Source of the DNA: JADKAC01 sp964492065
GTDB taxonomy: Bacteria; Bacteroidota; Bacteroidia; Chitinophagales; BACL12
Assembly (NCBI GenBank): GCA_964492065.1
Contig: CAZBHH010000028.1
Coordinates: forward strand, 1 to 33,147
Length of the DNA stretch: 33,147 bases
Direction of reading: 5' to 3'
Below are positions 24,307 to 32,338 of this stretch, piece by piece (the stretch's first letter is position 1; each line of letters begins with the position of its first letter). A program made the position numbers and the translations under genes. The notes beneath the pieces were generated by a model, which did not search any database, was not told where the DNA came from, and saw only the letters and a list, made by a program, of their open reading frames with translations.

Positions 24307-26280
24307 TTATTTAGCCGGTTTGCTTACTTTGGAGTAATCAGAGGGTTCTTTACCGAAGGTTTCGTTACCGCCGATAGTAGCGCCCGGAGTAGCATTGGCT
24401 TCCACATTGCGGATAAAGGCGTTGTTGTCGTACAACTGCATCATGATATTGCCGTTGCCGTCCATTACCATTACATATCCGTTTATCACGCCATTTTTAT
24501 AATCCAGCCAAATCTTATATCCATCGGCATATTCGATACGTGTAACGCCGTGGCTGCTGCCCTGTTTCCAGTTCCCAGCCACTTTGGAGCCGTCGGGATA
24601 CTGCATTACGCCGTAACCGTCTTCCACGCCATCTTTAAATTCGCCGTCGTAAACTACCCCGCCGACATATTCGCGGGTACCGTCGCCAAACAGGCAGTCG
24701 CCATCCTTACAATCGGCGCTGGCATAGGCTAATGCCGCCGGCTCAAACATATTAAATTCACGCATGGAGGCCAACATTTCGGGAGATGCAAACCCATAGG
24801 TAGAGCCGCTTTCCAATTTGCCGTAGCTCCATTTTCCCGCATCTACCTTTCCGTTGCTGTGCAACATATAGCCGTAACCGTGCGGTGTATCATCATACCA
24901 TTCGCCGACATAGATATCGCCATTGCTGTATTTCATTTTACCCAGCCCTTCCCGTTTGTCATTTTTCCAGGAACCGGAGTATTTCATGCCATTGGTGAAT
25001 GTGTATTCTCCATAGCCGTTGCGAATAAATCCGGGAGAAAGAGTGCCGTAGTATGTATCGCCATTATTGTATTTCCAATCGGCAAAACCGGAAACCAATT
25101 TATCGTTTTCATAAACACAGGTGCCGTATTCGCCGGTAGGCAGGTACCTGGTTGCCTCGCCGTGGCGCATACCGTTTTTCCATTGTCCGGCATATACTTC
25201 GCCATTCGGCCAGGTATAAATTCCGTACTGATCGTAGTTTCCCCCGGAAAAATGGCCTTCATAGCGAGAGCCGTCATCAAATACTGCCACGCCATAACCA
25301 TCCTGACAGTCGCCGGTGGCACATCCCGATTTATACAGGGTTTCTAAATTTCCGATAGTACCCAGATCTATCCAAAATGCCTGGTACACAAATTTTGCCC
25401 AATCCGCATAGGTTACCCAGATAAAGCCCTGGTTGCCCCATCCTTCTCCCCATGAGTTCATGATTTCAAAAGAACCGCCATTGCGATTGTCATCATATCC
25501 TACAATGGTCATTGCATGTAACTGGTGCATACCGCTATTGTCGAGCACCGCTTTACCGGGATTGCTCCTCTCATCTGCGGTTGCATTCCAGTAATTGCCC
25601 GAAGCGGAAAAAAATGAAGCCGGGATATAACTTGCAAAAGCAACAGGGCTTCCAATTGTTAATGCGGTTTTTACATGCTCAATATTCACGGCAGGTTTTG
25701 TGTTAAAATAATTATTCAGCGCCGTTTCGGTGCGTTCAGATGGCATAATATCGGTAGTGTTATACAATATATATGCATTTGATATCCGGTAGTTAGCCGC
25801 ATCGCTCATCATTACATCTGTTATCGGTGTTCCGCATCCGATTATGGGCATATAGAATTTCTTTGCACCTACATCCATCAGCAACAGCAGCGAGTATTCC
25901 ACAGAACTTCCCGACTGGCAGGAGGCGTCCTCCTTCACCTGGTTATATACGAAGTACGGATCAAAAGCCAGGCCGGTAATTAAATTCCGGTTGGTGAACC
26001 CCATTTTATAGGCATAAGCAGTGGTAAGTGTGCCATAGGCCACAGACCAGGAAGTACAGGTGCCGTAATTGCCCTGGTTTTTAGCATACGGCGCATGTGC
26101 TTTCAGCGAAAAACTTTCGGGAATTTCACTTCCGTATCCGGCCGATACCGGTGTTTTGGTTTGAAATTTTTTGGCAGCAATCGGATCCGGGATAACGCCC
26201 GTCCCATATTGTGCATAGGTAGTGCCGGTTATTAAAACGGCAGCTAATAAGATTACAAACAGGTTGCGCATAACATTCAT
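24307..26280 (-). CDS. Exported papain-like (C1) protease with MORN repeats
   Basis: 657 residues with a signal peptide (1-23, TTYAQ). A papain-type domain spans about 53-305: oxyanion Gln69 and nucleophile Cys75 (NQGNYGTCTSWS), His255 (QLHAMTIVGYDD) and Asn275 (MNSWGEGWG), a complete triad. From 320 to about 600 it carries roughly ten MORN-type repeats (YEGHFSGG, YAGQWKNGMRHGE, YSGSWKNDKREGLGKM, YVGEWYDDTPHGYG, YDGEFKDGVEDGYG), with two Cys-rich headers (SGCATGDCQDGYG, SADCKDGDCLFGDG). MORN repeats bind lipid or protein in eukaryotes; their role in bacterial exported proteins is poorly known. There is no obvious inhibitory propeptide; residues 24-55 are too short for a usual one. It is first in an operon with the M48-like gene. 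Confidence 0.9.
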   Translation of the reverse strand: MNVMRNLFVILLAAVLITGTTYAQYGTGVIPDPIAAKKFQTKTPVSAGYGSEIPESFSLKAHAPYAKNQGNYGTCTSWSVAYGTLTTAYAYKMGFTNRNLITGLAFDPYFVYNQVKEDASCQSGSSVEYSLLLLMDVGAKKFYMPIIGCGTPITDVMMSDAANYRISNAYILYNTTDIMPSERTETALNNYFNTKPAVNIEHVKTALTIGSPVAFASYIPASFFSASGNYWNATADERSNPGKAVLDNSGMHQLHAMTIVGYDDNRNGGSFEIMNSWGEGWGNQGFIWVTYADWAKFVYQAFWIDLGTIGNLETLYKSGCATGDCQDGYGVAVFDDGSRYEGHFSGGNYDQYGIYTWPNGEVYAGQWKNGMRHGEATRYLPTGEYGTCVYENDKLVSGFADWKYNNGDTYYGTLSPGFIRNGYGEYTFTNGMKYSGSWKNDKREGLGKMKYSNGDIYVGEWYDDTPHGYGYMLHSNGKVDAGKWSYGKLESGSTYGFASPEMLASMREFNMFEPAALAYASADCKDGDCLFGDGTREYVGGVVYDGEFKDGVEDGYGVMQYPDGSKVAGNWKQGSSHGVTRIEYADGYKIWLDYKNGVINGYVMVMDGNGNIMMQLYDNNAFIRNVEANATPGATIGGNETFGKEPSDYSKVSKPAK

Positions 26281-26320
26281 TTTTAGTTAATAAAATTGTT
26301 TAACGGTAATTTAGATGTTT

Positions 26321-26328
26321 CAAAGATA
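26321..26328 (-). promoter_or_regulatory. -7 box of the papain-MORN / M48 operon
   Basis: The minus strand reads TATCTTTG, a perfect TAnnTTTG. The predicted leader is about 35 bases. Its -33 region would lie inside the first codons of the divergent CHAT gene (ATG 26344). For the CHAT gene only a weaker TAATTTAG (26307-26314) is seen in the same 63-base gap, so the two promoters overlap and may interfere. Confidence 0.55.
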
Positions 26329-26343
26329 AAATTCCATAAGTAT

Positions 26344-29154
26344 ATGTTGCATAGATATGCATTTTTGATATTGGCGGCTTTAGTGTATTCGGCATGTGCC
26401 TACTCACAATCTTACCGGTTATTGGAGAAAAGATGCGTTCTTTTAATTCAGCAGGAAAATTATACAGAAGCCTGTGATATCTGCCAACAGGCCAGAGAGG
26501 CCGCATGGGACTTGCAGTTGGATGATTTCACGAAATACAATGCGGCGGTAAATGCGGGTAATGCATACTTATATGCGGACAGATACCGGGAAACTGAACA
26601 ACTATACCTGGAAGCGCTGGCACTCTGCAAAAAAATTCCCGATAACCTCGAATTGCTGTTCGATATTACCTACGGTTTAATGAGCGTCACTGAATTTACA
26701 AATAATTTGGAATTGCAATATGAAATGGCGGTCAGTGGCCTGGAGTTATCAAAGCAATTATACGGTTCGCCCAATGAATACGAAATTGAATGTTACCGGA
26801 TCCAAAGCGCCTACTACGCCAATGCAGGCGATTACAATACTTCAGATAAATATCTCCGGCAGGCATTCGACACTTTTAGAGCGTTAGGCAAAACTCAAGA
26901 TGTCGATTATGCCATTCTTTTGGTTTTTTATGCCAGAAACCTGTTTAACGTCGGAAAATATTCCGGCTGTGTGGATGCCTGTACTGATGCGATAGAAATT
27001 TTCAGGAACAATGAAGGGTATTCTACTATATTATGCAGTACGCTCGTCTTGAAAGCAAATTGCTACTTCAGCAATGGAGATATTCAACAAAGTATGGAAA
27101 CTGCATTGGAAGGTGTGGTATATCTCGACTCCCTCGAGTCTAAAGACGATGTCATGTCCAATGCCATGATGTTTGCTCTCCTTATCCTGAATGTCGACTT
27201 AACACAGGGAACCACCATTGCAGAAGAAACCGGGTTATTGAAAGTTTTAAAAACCGGCGTAGCTTATTTTGATACGTTGGATTACAGCATGCCCCATGAA
27301 CTGAATAATGCCTATATCGGAATCGGCAATTACTACATTCAGAAGCAGGAATGGGATAGCGTGAAACTCTACTACTCCAAAGCATTCGAAAATACCTTAA
27401 AATACTTTGGCAAGGGCGATATTATCTACATGTATTGTTTATCCGTTCTGGCCAGTGCGAACGAAAAACTCGGCGATATAAACGCCGCCGAGAAAATTTA
27501 TCTGGAAATAATCGATTACAGTATTCATTTTTTGAAAACTAATTTCTTATTTGTCTCGGAAACTGAAAAAGAATATCTGTTCAGGGAATTTACTTCTACT
27601 CACAACAATTTTTTATACTTTTTGAAAGTATATCACACGCAATACCCGCACCTGATCACTGTTGCTGCCGAAACCGATATGTTCCTCAGGGGGTTATTGC
27701 TTAAAAATATCACTACCCTGCGCAATAACTTTTTGCAATACGCAAGTGACGATGACTTACAGACTTTTAATGCGTGGCTCTCCTTGCGGCAACAAGCCGC
27801 TTCCCAGGCGGCACAAAATCCTGCCCTCGCACAACAACTCGAAGACCAGGCCGAACAAATGGAAAAAAATTTCCCCGACACGTTAAAGGCGATGATCGAC
27901 AACAGCGATATCCATTCCTGGCAGTCTCTTAATACGAGTTTAGATTCCGGGGAAGCCGTTATTCAATTCATCAATATCGACAACACTGTGGAGACCGGCT
28001 ATCTCGTATCCGATTATATTGCGCTTATTACTGCGCCGGGCATGCCGGAACCCGTGTATGTGTATTTATGCAACAGCGATGATTTGAATGCGGTTTTGAA
28101 TAGAGGCAAGGACGAGACTGACCGGGCTTATATTCAGCGCATTTACGGTTTTCCGGATCCCAATTTCCCCGAGGACACGCTGTATTTCCAGGGCGATAAA
28201 TTATATCAACTGATCTGGAAGCCGATGGAGCCGTTCTTGCAACAGGTTAATACCATTTATTATTCGCCTGCCGGTGTCTTGAACCAACTCGCCCTACACG
28301 CACTTCCCCTCGATAACCGGACATGCGTCTTCAACAAGTACCGCCTGTTGCTGCGCTCCAATGTCAGCGACCGGTCTTCCCAGGACAGCGCTCCGTTTAC
28401 TTCGGTGTTGCTCGCAGGCGGTATTAACTACGAAAGTGCTTCAACCACAGACGACGAAACTTACCTGGCATTAGCCGAAACAGATACGCTTTCCGCAAGA
28501 GGCGGTTCGTGGAAAGCCCTGCCGGGTACTTTGACAGAAATCCGGGAAATCGCCGCCGGCGCCCGGGATAAAAATCTTACTGTCAAACTGTTTAAAGGCA
28601 GCAGCGCTTCTGAAAGAAATATCAAGGATGCCGCCGGCAACTACAATATCGTGCATATCGCTACACACGGTTACTTTTATTCCGATGCCGATACCCTACT
28701 TGCCGACAGCACCTTGCCGGGGTATAGCTACCGCCGCTCGCAAAACCCGTTGATGCGCAGCGGTATCATCCTGGCAGGCGGTAATACCACATGGATTAAC
28801 GGCATTACTGACAGCACTGCTGAAGACGGTATTCTCACCGCCTATGAAATCTCTAATTTGAATTTATCCAACACAGGGCTCGTCGTACTCAGCGCCTGCG
28901 AAACCGGATTGGGAGACGTGCACGGTACCGAAGGCGTTTATGGATTACAACGTGCTTTCCGCATGGCCGGCGCCAACCGGTTATTGGTCAGCTTATGGAA
29001 AATCCCCGATCAGTACACCGCCGAGTTTATGCAGTTCTTTTACACCGCCCTTCTCAATGGTGACAACCCGGAAACGTGTTTATTCAAAGCTCGTGTCGCC
29101 ATGCAGAAAAAAACCAATGTCTATAACTGGGCAGCATTTGAACTCGTGCAATAA
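26344..29154 (+). CDS. Exported TPR-CHAT caspase-like protease
   Basis: 936 residues from the ATG at 26344. A signal peptide follows at once (HRYAFLILAALVYSACAYSQ); the frame continues upstream to a TTG at 26296, but that would bury the signal. YSAC could be a poor lipobox. Residues about 20-420 carry several TPR units (for example TEACDICQQAREAAW, YRETEQLYLEALALCKK, WDSVKLYYSKAFENTL, AAEKIYLEIIDYSIHF). The C-terminal 330 residues are a CHAT domain with the catalytic pair His775 (HIATHGYF) and Cys852 (LSACETGLGD), both intact. CHAT enzymes are clan CD proteases like separase and the TPR-CHAT subunit of type III-E CRISPR; no CRISPR genes are here. It is divergent from the papain-MORN operon, suggesting shared control. 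Confidence 0.92.
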   Translation: MLHRYAFLILAALVYSACAYSQSYRLLEKRCVLLIQQENYTEACDICQQAREAAWDLQLDDFTKYNAAVNAGNAYLYADRYRETEQLYLEALALCKKIPDNLELLFDITYGLMSVTEFTNNLELQYEMAVSGLELSKQLYGSPNEYEIECYRIQSAYYANAGDYNTSDKYLRQAFDTFRALGKTQDVDYAILLVFYARNLFNVGKYSGCVDACTDAIEIFRNNEGYSTILCSTLVLKANCYFSNGDIQQSMETALEGVVYLDSLESKDDVMSNAMMFALLILNVDLTQGTTIAEETGLLKVLKTGVAYFDTLDYSMPHELNNAYIGIGNYYIQKQEWDSVKLYYSKAFENTLKYFGKGDIIYMYCLSVLASANEKLGDINAAEKIYLEIIDYSIHFLKTNFLFVSETEKEYLFREFTSTHNNFLYFLKVYHTQYPHLITVAAETDMFLRGLLLKNITTLRNNFLQYASDDDLQTFNAWLSLRQQAASQAAQNPALAQQLEDQAEQMEKNFPDTLKAMIDNSDIHSWQSLNTSLDSGEAVIQFINIDNTVETGYLVSDYIALITAPGMPEPVYVYLCNSDDLNAVLNRGKDETDRAYIQRIYGFPDPNFPEDTLYFQGDKLYQLIWKPMEPFLQQVNTIYYSPAGVLNQLALHALPLDNRTCVFNKYRLLLRSNVSDRSSQDSAPFTSVLLAGGINYESASTTDDETYLALAETDTLSARGGSWKALPGTLTEIREIAAGARDKNLTVKLFKGSSASERNIKDAAGNYNIVHIATHGYFYSDADTLLADSTLPGYSYRRSQNPLMRSGIILAGGNTTWINGITDSTAEDGILTAYEISNLNLSNTGLVVLSACETGLGDVHGTEGVYGLQRAFRMAGANRLLVSLWKIPDQYTAEFMQFFYTALLNGDNPETCLFKARVAMQKKTNVYNWAAFELVQ

Positions 29155-29215
29155 CAAGGGTGATTTTAGAAAATGAAATGCATATCTGTAATGCGGATTA
29201 TCGTTGCGATGTACT

Positions 29216-30583
29216 TCATGTCAATGCGCTCTCTATATACACTGTTTTCACATTTACAAATTCCAGGATACCCTGTCTGGCCAATTCGCGGCCGTACCCG
29301 CTTTTTTTCGTTCCGCCGAACGGCAGTCGGGGGTCGCTTTTTACCATGGCATTGATAAATACGGCGCCATCTTCAATTCGATCAATAAAATAATCCGCCT
29401 TTTTCCTGCTGTTCGTAAAAACCGTTGCCCCCAATCCGAACGTGCTGTTGTTGGCGAGGTCCAAGGCATGTTCTTCGGAATGCGCAATGGCAATGGCTGC
29501 CACCGGGCCGAACACTTCTTCATCAAACGCAGGCATGCCGGGAGTTACATCGCCAAGTACGGTCGGTTCGAAAATGGCATTGGTGCGTTTCCCGCCCGCA
29601 ATCAGTCGTGCTCCCTTTGCAATGGACGCATTCACCTGGCGCTCCAACTGTTCGGCGAGATCGACTCTTGCCAACGGCCCGATTTGTGTTGTGGCTTGCA
29701 ACGGGTCGCCTACCACCAATTTGCGTATCCCATCGGCAAATGCCTCTGTGAACGCAACGGCAATATCTTCCATTAAAATAAAGCGCTTTGCCGCAATACA
29801 ACTCTGGCCGCAGTTCTGCATACGAGCCTTTACACCGGCAGAAACCGCCGCCCTGATATCCGCATCGCTCAATACGATAAACGCATTGCTCCCGCCTAAT
29901 TCGAGCACCGATTTTTTAATGTGTTCGCCCGCAATGGAGGCTACCGCCGCTCCGGCCGGTTCACTGCCGGTGAGTGTAACCGCCCGGATACGGCTGTTCT
30001 CTATAACAGAACGCACTGCCTTGTGGCCGACACATATATTCTGAAAGACTCCTTGCGGAAATCCCGCCTGCAAAAATGCATCGGCTATTTGAAATGCGCA
30101 GCCCATCACATTGCCCGCATGTTTCAACACGGCGACATTGCCCGCCATCAGGGATGGCGCCGCAAACCGGAATACCTGCCAGAACGGAAAATTCCAGGGC
30201 ATAATCGCCAGCAGCGGCCCGAGCGGCTGGTAACACACTTTACTCAAGTGCGCATCGGTTTGAACAATCTCTTCCGCCAGGAATCCAGCGGCATTATCTG
30301 CATAATAATTACATACCCATGCGCATTTTTCAATCTCCGCCACCGATTCTCCTATGGGTTTTCCCATTTCCGAAGTAATAGTAACAGCATAATCTTGCTT
30401 ATTCTTCAGCAACACATCCGCAACCGCCCGCATCAACGCCGATCTCTGAACAAACGATGTATTTCTCCATTGTTTAAATGCCGATTCTGCAAGTTGCAGC
30501 CCGGATTCGATTTGCTGCGGCGTGTCTTCTGCATACTCGGCTAAGATCTTTCCCGTATAGGGGTTTATCGTTTTTATTGCCAT
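29216..30583 (-). CDS. NAD(P)-dependent succinate-semialdehyde-type dehydrogenase
   Basis: 455 residues, the size of the Sad/YneI and GabD-like group. Catalytic residues are visible: Asn131 (PWNFPFWQ), Lys154 (VLKHAGN), Glu228 (LELGGSN) and Cys262 (NCGQSCIAAKRF). TGSEPAGAAVA and the C-terminal PFGGTKKSGYGRE are also typical. It oxidises succinic semialdehyde or similar aldehydes to acids in the cytoplasm, for example in GABA or polyamine breakdown; no GABA transaminase is nearby, so the substrate is unproven. A near-consensus box (TTAATTTG, 30592-30599) lies eight bases from the ATG. It converges on the CHAT gene. Confidence 0.93.
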   Translation of the reverse strand: MAIKTINPYTGKILAEYAEDTPQQIESGLQLAESAFKQWRNTSFVQRSALMRAVADVLLKNKQDYAVTITSEMGKPIGESVAEIEKCAWVCNYYADNAAGFLAEEIVQTDAHLSKVCYQPLGPLLAIMPWNFPFWQVFRFAAPSLMAGNVAVLKHAGNVMGCAFQIADAFLQAGFPQGVFQNICVGHKAVRSVIENSRIRAVTLTGSEPAGAAVASIAGEHIKKSVLELGGSNAFIVLSDADIRAAVSAGVKARMQNCGQSCIAAKRFILMEDIAVAFTEAFADGIRKLVVGDPLQATTQIGPLARVDLAEQLERQVNASIAKGARLIAGGKRTNAIFEPTVLGDVTPGMPAFDEEVFGPVAAIAIAHSEEHALDLANNSTFGLGATVFTNSRKKADYFIDRIEDGAVFINAMVKSDPRLPFGGTKKSGYGRELARQGILEFVNVKTVYIESALT

Positions 30584-30682
30584 GGCAATTGCAAATTAAT
30601 TCTTCTATTTAATTAACTGAAACTCCGTGAAAAGATTCCTTCACACTGCACTTAATCACCCGGTTACAAACGGGTCATTCCG

Positions 30683-31975
30683 TCATCCCATCTCATCGTG
30701 TCCCACGGGTTTCTTTTCCCTGATGGTTTTCCACAATACAAAACTGATGAATAAACTCACTGCACTGATAATAAATATCAAATTCTTATTCTCTGCCGAT
30801 TCGATAAACTGTGCAATAATTAAACTCACAATCAACTGCGGAATTACAATACTCATATTAAAAATCCCCATAAACAAACCCATCTTTGCCTTGTTCACCT
30901 TCTCGCTCATAATGGCAAAGGGCAGGCTGACGATGGCTGCCCATCCGATACCCGCCAGCGCCATGCATCCGTATAATACCGGAATGGTACGGCCGAAAAA
31001 GACGATTGAAAGATAGGCGATACTCATTACCAGCAAGGCGGTAGCATGTACCTGCAGGCGGCCGAATTTTTCAGTTAATGGTTCTAATACCGCGGCGGGA
31101 AATACAGCGCCTACCGCATTGAGAATTAAAAAGGAATAACCGATTACCCTGCCGATCTGATTTTTATCGGTATCGCTCAACAGCGCATTCTCAGTGGTAT
31201 TGAATAAAATTTGCGCCGCATAGGCAAACATAAACACGAACATCGTCTGCACTCCAATCCAGGAGAATGCATTGGCAAAGTAAATTTTAATCAGGGCATT
31301 TACATCGGCCTTGCCCGTCTCGGGATGCTCCGGGCTATCTGGTTGCAGACTGTCCGGTATCAGAACTTTGGGCTCTTCAATAAACAAGGTAGGAAAAATT
31401 GAGAACACCAGTACGATGCCCACTCCTATCCAAATCAACGTATAGTTTCCCAATTCGGCGCCGATAAAATAAGCGAGGACGCCAAAGGTGCCCGATACGG
31501 TTTGCATCCATGTGTACCCCTTCGTGCGGGCAACTCCCGCAGGTGTCACATCGGTTATCAGGCTGCGGGTCGGGTTAAAACCCAGGTTAATGGCGAGGTC
31601 AAGCGTTGTGGCGACACATAAGGCTACCGGAATTAAACTGTCTGCTCCGGTCAATTTTTGTATTGCATCCAGGTTGGGCAGGCACAGCAACATCAATGCA
31701 GCCAATACGCCGCCGATAATTATAAACGGCCTGCGCCGCCCGCCCCAAAACCAGGCTTTATCGGAAATTAACCCGACTACCAACTGCATCACCAGTCCGG
31801 CAATCGGTCCGGATGCCCATACGAGCCCGATTTCATCAATCGCCAGCCCGTACTTGGTAGAGAGTATCCAGCTCAGGGCACTTATCTGCACACATAGTGC
31901 AAAACCCATTGCGGTGGCAGGGAGTGCGAGAACAGAATAAAACAGGTTGTTGAGTTGTTTCTGAAATGGCAGCAT
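30683..31975 (-). CDS. MFS sugar transporter, SLC45/sucrose-type (GPH-like)
   Basis: 430 residues with twelve predicted membrane helices. The motif GLISDKAWFWGGRRRPF (about 68-84) and NPTRSLITDVTPAGVARTKGYTWMQ (about 143-167) are typical of the SLC45 and plant sucrose-proton symporter group, often annotated in Bacteroidota as SLC45-family or maltose permeases. A charged cytoplasmic loop (about 205-235) joins the two halves. The substrate is likely a disaccharide. It is on the same strand as the dehydrogenase, 99 bases apart, but no functional link is clear. Confidence 0.87.
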   Translation of the reverse strand: MLPFQKQLNNLFYSVLALPATAMGFALCVQISALSWILSTKYGLAIDEIGLVWASGPIAGLVMQLVVGLISDKAWFWGGRRRPFIIIGGVLAALMLLCLPNLDAIQKLTGADSLIPVALCVATTLDLAINLGFNPTRSLITDVTPAGVARTKGYTWMQTVSGTFGVLAYFIGAELGNYTLIWIGVGIVLVFSIFPTLFIEEPKVLIPDSLQPDSPEHPETGKADVNALIKIYFANAFSWIGVQTMFVFMFAYAAQILFNTTENALLSDTDKNQIGRVIGYSFLILNAVGAVFPAAVLEPLTEKFGRLQVHATALLVMSIAYLSIVFFGRTIPVLYGCMALAGIGWAAIVSLPFAIMSEKVNKAKMGLFMGIFNMSIVIPQLIVSLIIAQFIESAENKNLIFIISAVSLFISFVLWKTIREKKPVGHDEMG

Positions 31976-32338
31976 TATCTTTTATATTACACTTTGTTTC
32001 ATTAGCGTTTTGATGTTAAAAATAAAAGTTCTTTGAAAAAATTGTCAGTTTTGAGTTTGCGCAGATTTTAACCTGGAAACGATTTGATTTTTTGAAAATT
32101 TGCTGTTTTATAACAGATTGAATGCCAGTAATTATGAATCATCGCAAGTGTGTATTCTCTCAAATCATGTCACTTATTTCGCATAAAAAGTTTCAAACCC
32201 TTGTCAGACGGCATAAAGGCGAGTACAAGGTAAAGGGCTTTAACCGGTAACCGTTGCGTGAGCTTGTCTGGGAATAAATGTTTGAACAGATAAAGAATGA
32301 AATAAGTAAGAATATCAGGTTTTTCATGATAATGTATT
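31976..32338. other. Non-coding, A/T-rich stretch
   Basis: 363 bases without an intact gene. It contains the upstream region of the sugar transporter (no consensus promoter box found), a broken transposase fragment (32134-32274) and a short open frame MFEQIKNEISKNIRFFMIMYF (from 32279) of unknown meaning. Composition becomes more A/T-rich to the right. Confidence 0.6.
32134..32274 (+). pseudogene. Remnant of an IS4-type (DUF4372) transposase N-terminus
   Basis: The plus strand encodes MNHRKCVFSQIMSLISHKK, FQTLVRRHKGEYKVKGFNR, stop, PLRELVWE, stop, all in one frame. From memory, the DUF4372 domain of Bacteroidota IS4-type transposases opens with the pattern F-x-Q-[IL]-x-S-L-I-P...LVRKH-G-D/E-Y-x-K-x-F and later SLRE-[LV]-V. 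The segment between FNR and LRELV, normally about 17 residues, is missing, and no catalytic core follows. It is therefore a deleted, non-functional fragment. No inverted terminal repeats or target duplication were found by eye. Confidence 0.6.

Noticed and set aside
24859..25358. Plus-strand frames opposite the MORN region
   Set aside because: These reflect the repeated codon pattern of the MORN array read backwards, not genes.
26296..26343. TTG-started extension of the CHAT gene
   Set aside because: It would put 16 polar residues ahead of a good signal peptide and overlap the promoter region.
26344..29154. Link of TPR-CHAT to a type III-E CRISPR (Craspase) system
   Set aside because: No repeat arrays or cas genes are present, and the protein has an export signal, so it does not act with a cytoplasmic effector.
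30658..30675. Hairpin ACCCG/CGGGT after the sugar transporter gene
   Set aside because: Only a five-base stem and no T-run; too weak to call a terminator.
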